Positions 57,746 through 64,000 of a stretch of 64,000 bases of DNA are shown here, piece by piece. Position 1 is the first letter of the stretch. Every line of letters starts with the position of its first letter. Location of the stretch: contig JACMZG010001870.1 of the NCBI GenBank assembly GCA_018340805.1, forward strand, positions 47,846,540-47,910,539, given 5' to 3'. Origin of the DNA: Microvelia longipes (lineage: Eukaryota > Arthropoda > Insecta > Hemiptera > Veliidae). The notes beneath the pieces were generated by a model. The model worked only from the letters and a program-made list of their open reading frames with translations. It was not told where the DNA came from and did no database searches. The position numbers and the translations under genes are program-made.

Positions 57746-58882
57746 GTGCCCCCTCCGATTGAATCGTTGTTAGCTCAATGTGGCGAAGTTTATTTTATGA
57801 CTAGTTTAGATATAACAGCTAGCTTTTGGCATGTGCCTCTTAACAAAAATAGCCGGAAGTACGTAGCATTTTCATTTGATAATCGTATTTATTTATTTAA
57901 AGTTACACCGTTCGGTTTGAAAACGGCTCAGTCGGCGTTAATAAAATCGTTAAATCGCGTACTGGCGGGATTAGAAAAAAATATTTTAATTTTTGTAGAC
58001 GATATTTTATTGATTTCAAAGTCGTTTGCTGAACATTTAAAGCTTATTAGATTAGTCTTATTAAGGTTTCGAAAACATAACGTCCGTATAAATCAAGAAA
58101 AATGTAAATTCTTTAAAAAATCGATTAATTTTTTAGGTTATCATATTACGAGGGATGGTATTACGCCTCAATCGGAAAAAATAGAAGCTATTGTTAAATT
58201 TCCGCAACCTAAAGATAAAAAAGATTTACAAGCTTTTCTTGGTTTATTAAATTTTCATTCCCGTTTTTCGAGAAATTATGCGCACTCTATACAACCGTTA
58301 ACTAATTTATTAAAGAAAGGGGTCGCCTGGACTTGGAATGAAAATTATGAACAAGCATTTCAAAATTTAAAACAAATATTTACGGATAATGTCGTGTTGA
58401 AATTTCCTTTGCCAAATAAGCCGTTTTATATTACATGTGACAGTTCGTATTATGCATTAGGAGCGAGTTTACATCAGCTAGATGATAATGGAGAGATAGC
58501 GGTGATAAGTTTTACTAGTCGGACTCTAAAGGGTTCAGAACTTAACTATACTACTTGTGAAAAAGAGCTTGGTGCAATAGTCCATGCTTGTAAAAAATTT
58601 AGGATTTATATTTTTAATCAAAAAGTCACTTTACTCACAGATCATAGAGCATTAACGTTTTTGAATACGTGTAAATTAACTAACTCGCGATTATCTCGTT
58701 GGATATTGTTTTTGCAAGAATATCACTTAGAAATTAAATTTATACCTGGACGTGAAAACATCGTAGCGGATATTTTATCACGATACCCGCCCGGTGAAGT
58801 ATTAGAGAGACGCTCTGGAGGAAAGGAACACGAATTTATGCTCCTTGCCCAACCATTTATTTTGAACCTGATGACGAGTTGA
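57746..58882 (+). CDS. pol: pol copy 2, reverse transcriptase and RNase H, intact stretch
   Basis: 378 codons without interruption from PPIESLLAQCGEVYFM through TSLDITASFWHVPL, FGLKTAQSA, the FVDD catalytic box, KCKFFKKSINFLGYHITRDG, RNase H (YITCDSSYYALGASLHQ, LLTDHRALTFL) to IPGRENIVADILSRYP. The frame ends at a T run one base shorter than in copy 1 (about 58862). This is the longest unbroken pol piece in the window and shows that copy 1's three breaks here are not shared. Confidence 0.92.
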   Translation: MPPPIESLLAQCGEVYFMTSLDITASFWHVPLNKNSRKYVAFSFDNRIYLFKVTPFGLKTAQSALIKSLNRVLAGLEKNILIFVDDILLISKSFAEHLKLIRLVLLRFRKHNVRINQEKCKFFKKSINFLGYHITRDGITPQSEKIEAIVKFPQPKDKKDLQAFLGLLNFHSRFSRNYAHSIQPLTNLLKKGVAWTWNENYEQAFQNLKQIFTDNVVLKFPLPNKPFYITCDSSYYALGASLHQLDDNGEIAVISFTSRTLKGSELNYTTCEKELGAIVHACKKFRIYIFNQKVTLLTDHRALTFLNTCKLTNSRLSRWILFLQEYHLEIKFIPGRENIVADILSRYPPGEVLERRSGGKEHEFMLLAQPFILNLMTS

Positions 58883-59439
58883 AAGAAGCATTTCAAAAAG
58901 TTGATCAACTTCAAAACGAAGATGATATTATTTCTAAGATTTTCAAAATGAATACGGAAGGCAAGTTACCTGAAAAATATAAAATTTTAAACTCTAAGGT
59001 ATACTATTACTTCAATAAGACATGGAACATATATATCCCCGAAATAATGATTAGTAAATTAATATGGGCTTGCCACCAGCAATATGCCCACTGTGGGATA
59101 AGAAAATGTTATTTAATAATGAAAGAAGCATTTTATTTTCCACATATGTTATCTCGAATTAAGCAGCTGCTTCGTACGTGCGATACCTGTCAACGATGCA
59201 AATATCCGTTATATTATTACAGTGCACCTATGCAAAATATTTTGCCGACCAATAAAAATGAAATGGTCAGTATAGATTTTTATGGGCCACTTGTTGCTTC
59301 CCAATTCGGAATAAAGTATGCTTTGGTAGTTTTAGATGTCTTTAGTAAGTATATAAAAATTTATGGATTAAGAAAAGCTACTACTCGCGGGGTTATACAA
59401 AAAATTTTCTTAGAATATATCCCTCAATTTGGAAAATGA
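58879..59439 (+). CDS. pol: pol copy 2, integrase zinc finger and first catalytic Asp
   Basis: 186 codons with the H2C2 finger (HQQYAHCGIRKC, CDTCQRC) and SIDFYGPLV. Ends at an A run one base shorter than in copy 1 (59434). Confidence 0.88.
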   Translation: MKEAFQKVDQLQNEDDIISKIFKMNTEGKLPEKYKILNSKVYYYFNKTWNIYIPEIMISKLIWACHQQYAHCGIRKCYLIMKEAFYFPHMLSRIKQLLRTCDTCQRCKYPLYYYSAPMQNILPTNKNEMVSIDFYGPLVASQFGIKYALVVLDVFSKYIKIYGLRKATTRGVIQKIFLEYIPQFGK

Positions 59440-59451
59440 AACGGCTAATAT

Positions 59452-60084
59452 GTGACAGAGGTACGCAATTTTACAGCGAAGGCCTGGATTGAAAAATTAA
59501 AGCAGGAAGGGATTCATTTAACACTGAATAGTGTTAGACACCCGGAAGCTAACCCGGTCGAGAGATATAATCGGGAAATAGGTAGGATTCTGAGAGTATT
59601 AACCAGAGATAAGCACAACGCTTGGTGGAAATATGTACCACATGTTGAAGATTGCTTAAATGAAACAGTAAGCGATGCTACCGGTTATACTCCGACGGAA
59701 TTACAGTTAGGAATTAAACCATCTCGGTTCTGGTATAAATGGATACCCGATTTGCGTCCTGATTTACAGTATCATTTAGTCTTAGAAAAAGCAAATAAAA
59801 ATATGATCTGCCAAGGAAAAAGAAATGCGTTCAGACGTTTAGGCAAAGAAAAATGTTTCAAAAAATTTAAAATTGGTGACAATGTTCTAGTAAAATCTTT
59901 AAATGTATCAAGTGCGGAGAATAAAATAGTTGGTAAACTGCTAGCGATATACCAGGGTCCATATGTTATCATTAATAAAATTGGCGATGATTCGTATGAA
60001 CTGCAGGATGAAATGAATGACACAAATAAAGGTGTGCATCATGTTTCTAAATTAAAAGAATATATTAATCCATTAAAAGATTAA
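59452..60084 (+). CDS. pol: pol copy 2, integrase core end and C-terminus
   Basis: 210 codons. The DRG motif lies just at the break; then HPEANPVERYNREIGRIL with the catalytic Glu, WWKYVPHVEDCLNETVSDAT, the GPY/F-like IYQGPYVI and final YINPLKD. Intact here where copy 1 has several indels. Confidence 0.88.
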   Translation: MTEVRNFTAKAWIEKLKQEGIHLTLNSVRHPEANPVERYNREIGRILRVLTRDKHNAWWKYVPHVEDCLNETVSDATGYTPTELQLGIKPSRFWYKWIPDLRPDLQYHLVLEKANKNMICQGKRNAFRRLGKEKCFKKFKIGDNVLVKSLNVSSAENKIVGKLLAIYQGPYVIINKIGDDSYELQDEMNDTNKGVHHVSKLKEYINPLKD

Positions 60085-60482
60085 TTAGTTATTATTATTA
60101 AGTTCAGTTTGTGCATAGAAGTTATATATTTATTTTCTTATATCAAGAGTTTAAAAGATTAATTATTAGTTTATTTTTAAAGACATGTTTATTTTGTATT
60201 ATTTTGATGTTTAGGAGTAAAGGTTATACTTTAACGTAAGATTTAATATCAGTTTAGGAGTTAAGATAAATTTTAATTTTGTAAAGTTTTATTTCCACTA
60301 GTAACTTTAACCTTCTCATTTCAAGTCATCCCTTAAGCCAATATTTATCCGAATCACCATAGAGCCAAATCGTGACCTCTATTAAAGAAGACTGACAATA
60401 TGATGCTTAAATAAATGGCCTTTGATTCGGGACACTTCGGCAACATCCTCAGGTCATCCGACCCAACGGCCAGGAGGAGCTA
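60085..60482 (+). other. 3' untranslated region and polypurine tract, copy 2
   Basis: Same as 46123-46522; no env. Confidence 0.7.
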
Positions 60483-60770
60483 TGTAACGAGATTAGGTTC
60501 CGTCCTATTGGACCTAAATAAAAAATATAAGATGCATCCCGACGAGTGAGAGTTAATGCGGTCAGTCTCGATCAAAAACTCGAAGTGCCGATACCGGACC
60601 CGGATAAAATCAAATTTCTCCGTACCGTCGTCGGAAAACGGCCAATCGATTGTCGAACTCAAATTTATAACACTACTAAGGTTGACTCCAGCTAAAATTG
60701 GATACGTATGTACCTACATTTTTTAATATTGGCTTGCCCCCGAACCCTTATTTATATAGAATAAGTTTCA
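60483..60770 (+). repeat. 3' LTR of gypsy copy 2
   Basis: 288 bp, TGTAACGAG...GTTTCA, followed by GTTC (60771-60774), which equals the four bases before the 5' LTR of copy 1. Confidence 0.92.
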
Positions 60771-60888
60771 GTTCATTAGACAAAATACCAACCCCCCCCT
60801 CTTAGCCTTTAGATTTGCACATTTAAGGGGAATTGCTAATGAGATACCTAATCTTATTGAGTCTATAGATTGAGAGTCTATAAACATT
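60771..60888 (+). pseudogene. BEL/Pao fragment, right half (copy 2)
   Basis: Reads on from the left half (…YTREYTPGS) as SLDKIPT, then after a C-run frame change RFAHLRGIANEIPNLIESID, then stop. A hydrophobic segment followed by HLRGI...IP.LI is as expected downstream of the BEL/Pao protease motif. Confidence 0.65.
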
Positions 60889-61707
60889 AAGAGGGGCCTG
60901 AAACATCATTTTGGGGCTCTCAGGGGCTCTGTTGTAATCTTATTGAAACCTCCTCCAAGACTGAGTTATAAAAATAGTTATTTATGCCATGAGGCTGAGA
61001 AGTGTGACTTTATGTCACGGCAATTAGATTTACCGACGAGCGAAGCGAGTCGGGAAAAATTGCCGAGACATAAAGACATTCTCACCGGATGGCATACACT
61101 ATTTTTTTGAGGTAACTCATTAAATAAACTGCGCTATAATTTAATTGAAAAAACGTCTAATTAGCTCCATATTATCGTCGTCATTGAATTCATCCATAGC
61201 TTTGCACTTTTACTCAAAATGTAAAACCTTTACAAATAACACACAAAAATTGTCAATTAGAAAACCTTTTAAAGGAAAAAAAATTAGTTACGAACAAACA
61301 GAAACAAATGAACGTTTTTAAGAAACCTCATGAAGGTTTTACACGATGTTTTTTTTGAACACGCCTACATTACAGTAATGGCGGCAATATATGAATTACT
61401 TTTACGTCTAGGAGTTTTTTTACATTCATTACTGTCCTCGGAGGTGAAAATTTACTAAATACCTCCTATAACAATAATGATTGGCTTCTCATCTAAAAAC
61501 GGTCTATAAAGTGCTCAATTTACCTACCTCAAAAAAATATTTTTTTTTTGGCATCCCGCACATTGTTTGTGTTTTGATTTGTATGTTTAACATTCTACTA
61601 TATAAGTCTCTGTAATTTTGTTGTTTATTTGATTATAATGATAGTCGAAGATGGTCGGGTTATTTTTTTGATGTTTCAAAAGTTCAATCAATAGGGCCCC
61701 TCTAGTA
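60889..61707. mobile_element. MITE B, long form (copy 2), with nested MITE
   Basis: Same element as 46925-47751. Its right terminus GCCCCTCTAGTA is 29 bp from the splice donor of the host exon. Confidence 0.8.
61102..61537. mobile_element. Nested MITE with GAGGTA ends (copy 2)
   Basis: TTTTTTTGAGGTA / TACCTCAAAAAAA ends, as in 47136-47584. Confidence 0.65.
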
Positions 61708-61736
61708 ATATATATCTATGCACTATTTGCTCTTAC

Positions 61737-62130
61737 CTTGATTTCAGAATGCAGTTTCTTGATTTCTTGTTTAAGGAGTACGAGATTATCTAGTCGTTTA
61801 TAGTCGTTCGATAAGGGCCTTCGAAATGTTGGCGACTTAACGGCGCACTTTGCCTTCGTCACTTTATCCGTGTTATCCGTGTTAGCGTTCACGACCGCAT
61901 TACATTTCGCGTTTACGACCGCATTACTTTTCGCGTCTACGTCTGCATTACTTTTCGCGTTTACGTCCGCGTCACTTTTTCCCGTGATCATTTCACTTTT
62001 CGTAACTGTTGTATCCGCATTCGCCGAAGTAATAACGGCGTCACTTGTCGTCGGAATAGATTCCGTCGTCGTTTCTTCCGGTTTATTTATAACCGGGTCG
62101 ATGCAACCTCTTGCCAGTTCCTCTCCGGCC
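61737..62130 (-). CDS. Exon of coiled-coil host gene (394 nt)
   Basis: Acceptor TTTTAATTTCTAG|G and donor ATCAAG|GTAAGAGC. One base completes the Arg codon split with the upstream exon, then 131 codons to phase 0. The peptide starts AGEELARGCIDPVINKPEET, passes through a run of near-repeats (DADVNAKSNADVDAKSNAVV), then SPTFRRPLSNDYKRL, and ends LLKQEIKKLHSEIK, where the coiled coil begins. The 9-residue-like VNAKSNA repetition is encoded by a local tandem repeat. The exon is open for its full length here but broken in the second version at 47781-48171, supporting this one as the accurate sequence. Family not recognised. Confidence 0.82.
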
Positions 62131-62187
62131 CTAGAAATTAAAACAGATAGATGAATACTTACAAAAAATATTAGGTATGGAAGAAAA

Positions 62188-63187
62188 GAAGTCTCTCCAC
62201 AAAACAAAACTTTATTGGCAAAGTGCTAGGCTGAAAGCGCTTTGTCATGTAATTATATTTCAATAAATATCATAGGTTTACAAAAATAAATTTCTATTTA
62301 TTTTCGCAAACTGACTGGGCTCATAGCTCATAGCTCATTCCTCATGGCTGAAGAACAAGAAAGCTATGGCTGAGGAACAAGAAAGCTAAGGCTAAGGAAC
62401 AAGAAAACTAAGGCTGAAGAACAAGAAAGCTATGGCTGGAGGACAAGAAGCTATAGCTGAGGAACAGAAAGCTATGTATAAGAAAGCTAATGCTGAGAAC
62501 AAGAAAGCAAGGCTAAGGAACAAAAAGCTAAGCTGAGGAACATAAAAGCTATGGCTAGGAACAAGAAAGCTATGGCTGAGGACAAGAAGCTGAGGAACAA
62601 CGAAAGCTAAGGCTGAGAACAGAAAGCTAAGGCTGAGGAACAAGAAAGCAAGAAAGCTAAGGCTGAGGAAGAAAAAGGAACAAGAAAGCTATGAGGAACA
62701 AGAAAGCTAAGAGGAACAAGAAAGCTATGGCTGAGGAACAAGAAAGCTATGGCTGAGGAACAAGAAAGCTAAGGCTGAGAAACAAGAAACCTATGGCTAA
62801 GGAACAAGAAAGCTATGAGGAACAAGAAAGCTAAGGCTAGTAAGGAACTATGCTGAGAAACAAGCTATGCTACAGGCACCCACGACTCCTACTGAAAGCT
62901 ATGCTACAGGCACCCACGACACATCTACTGTTAGCCTGACTGTGATATCAAGTAAAAAACAATTAAAAAAACATAGACTCGTTCTTCTTCCATTATAACA
63001 CCTCAACAGTAATCACAATGTATTTACACTATTCAGATTACTTATTTACTTTCTATCCTTATTTGTTTTTTCACATTATTTTTGAATTTTATTCTGTAGT
63101 ACTTGTTTGTAGGTTTTGCACTGATGATGGCCTCTTTGCAGGTTGAAAGCGCTTCGCCAACAAAGTTTTGTTTTGTGGAGAGACTTC
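62188..63187. mobile_element. Fold-back-type element with purine-rich tandem core
   Basis: GAAGTCTCTCCACAAAACAA at 62188 is mirrored by TTGTTTTGTGGAGAGACTTC ending at 63187. Arms continue ACTTTATTGGC / GCCAACAAAGT and CTGAAAGCGCTTT / TTGAAAGCGCTT. The interior holds the 22-bp array below. Lies in the short intron between the first two visible exons. Confidence 0.7.
62343..62850. repeat. 22-bp tandem repeat, about 22 copies
   Basis: Unit GCTATGGCTGAGGAACAAGA followed by AA, with AAGGCT variants and indels. Strong purine/pyrimidine strand bias. ORFs across it are repeat artefacts. Confidence 0.92.
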
Positions 63188-63393
63188 GTAGTTTTCATTA
63201 TTAATAATGGACTCCATTCACGCTCATTATAATAATTTATAGTGGTTATTACTGCGTATGGGACGTAATGGTTCATGGTGGTTACAAATGGTAATTGGTG
63301 ATAGTTACTAAAACATCTAAATTATTATATGTATAACTATACATAATCAAAAATATAAAGAAAGATTTGGGTAATTTACTCCTGGAAAATTAC
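63188..63393. other. Intron sequence
   Basis: AT-rich with GGTTATTACTG/TGGTTAC words; nothing recognised. Confidence 0.5.
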
Positions 63394-63481
63394 CTGACTG
63401 GTAAACCAGTAGAGAGTGACTGCATTGCGGGTTGCCTATCTCTAGCGCCTTCGCCTTTACCCATGCCACTGCCCCGCCTCT
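63394..63481 (-). CDS. Exon of coiled-coil host gene (most 5' visible exon)
   Basis: Acceptor TTATGTGTTGCAG and donor CCAGTCAG|GTAATTTTCC bound 88 nt. The frame that leaves two bases (AG) to join the next exon's single G is fully open and reads RRGSGMGKGEGARDRQPAMQ, SLSTGLPV. It is GC-richer than its surroundings. One other frame is also open across 88 nt, so the call rests on phase match and splice sites. The Met at residue 6 could be a start codon, but the acceptor argues for an internal exon. Confidence 0.62.
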
Positions 63482-64000
63482 CTGCAACACATAATAATCA
63501 ATTTTTAACTCAATTATCACGAATTAACTAACAATAAAGAAATAAAAGAAGAATTTTTATCGGCTCCCATGCTCATCCTATGATAAAAAATTGATCACCC
63601 TTTCGTTTTCTCGCCATTGGTATTGCCAACCTTACAACTATCTCTTTGAATCGCGAATAGATAACACCTTGCTAAATATGAATGTTTAGTAATAGTATAA
63701 TAAAATATGAATTAACATTAGAAAATTGAATCAATAAATAATTAAAATAAAATAATCTTGGAATGAATACATAAATTGTAAACCTATATTATAATACATT
63801 TTAACTACCAATAAAAATTAATTTACATTGGACTATTAAAAATAATTATAGCAACTATATAATATATAACAGTCTTCAGTTTCAAGCATTACCGCTTTTT
63901 GAAGATGGCGTAACATAAAATACTAATAAATAAATTAACATAAATTTATAATTAATAAGTTTCTTATTTTGGACTTGTAAAACATATAAAATAAAAACAG
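63482..64000. other. Intron sequence to window edge, nothing recognised
   Basis: AT-rich; presumably intron upstream of the 63394-63481 exon. Confidence 0.5.

Larger units (their letters stand above)
57034..60770 (+). mobile_element. Gypsy element, copy 2, 5' part lost in gap
   Basis: Collinear with 43075-46812 of copy 1, from within protease to the 3' LTR. Differences include a few substitutions (e.g. GCAGAACC / GCGGAACC), a 3-bp insertion near 57381 and homopolymer-length changes. It is flanked on the right by GTTC and the same BEL/Pao remnant as copy 1, so it is the same genomic insertion. Confidence 0.9.

Overview
The window is a strongly AT-rich, repeat-saturated piece of an animal genome. 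BEL/Pao retroelements are known only from animals, and a BEL/Pao fragment sits next to Ty3/gypsy elements, a LINE, tRNA- and 5S-like SINE pieces, MITEs, fold-back elements and a Helentron-like element, with canonical GT-AG introns. A non-vertebrate, perhaps an arthropod, is my best guess; the species cannot be named from the sequence.

One host gene can be supported. It runs on the minus strand across almost the whole window as four phase-compatible exons (63394-63481, 61737-62130, 23438-23551, 1096-1191). They encode a low-complexity stretch followed by coiled coil. Further exons probably lie beyond both edges. Nearly everything else is intron filled with repeats.

Layout: 1-9 kb holds the last visible exon, a TIR element (family A) carrying two nested fold-back elements, a 23-bp repeat array and a 108-bp satellite. 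9-19 kb holds two large hairpin elements, a MITE, and two oppositely oriented copies of a Helentron-like element, each carrying a TATA box and a 43-codon ORF; one copy is inserted in a 40-bp satellite. 19-31 kb holds a 5S-like fragment, a 53-bp satellite, one exon, SINEs, family A copies and a nested pair of fold-back elements (27.2-29.5 kb). 31-40 kb is degenerate repeat and low-information sequence. 40.2-46.8 kb is a full-length Ty3/gypsy element (LTR, PBS, gag, PR-RT-RNase H-integrase, LTR) inserted with a GTTC duplication into a BEL/Pao protease-region fragment.

The remainder looks like an assembly problem. About 5.24 kb (43077-48313: pol, LTR, flank, MITE, exon) recurs at 57036-62272. 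Between the copies are a single n (48319), a separate 7.9-kb piece (end of the same gypsy element, 52-bp satellite, truncated LINE) and an 847-base gap. The exon is therefore probably single-copy, and its second version (47781-48171) an unmerged contig end or second haplotype. Frame breaks in the two retroelement copies are mostly homopolymer-length differences at different places, which suggests consensus errors rather than decay.
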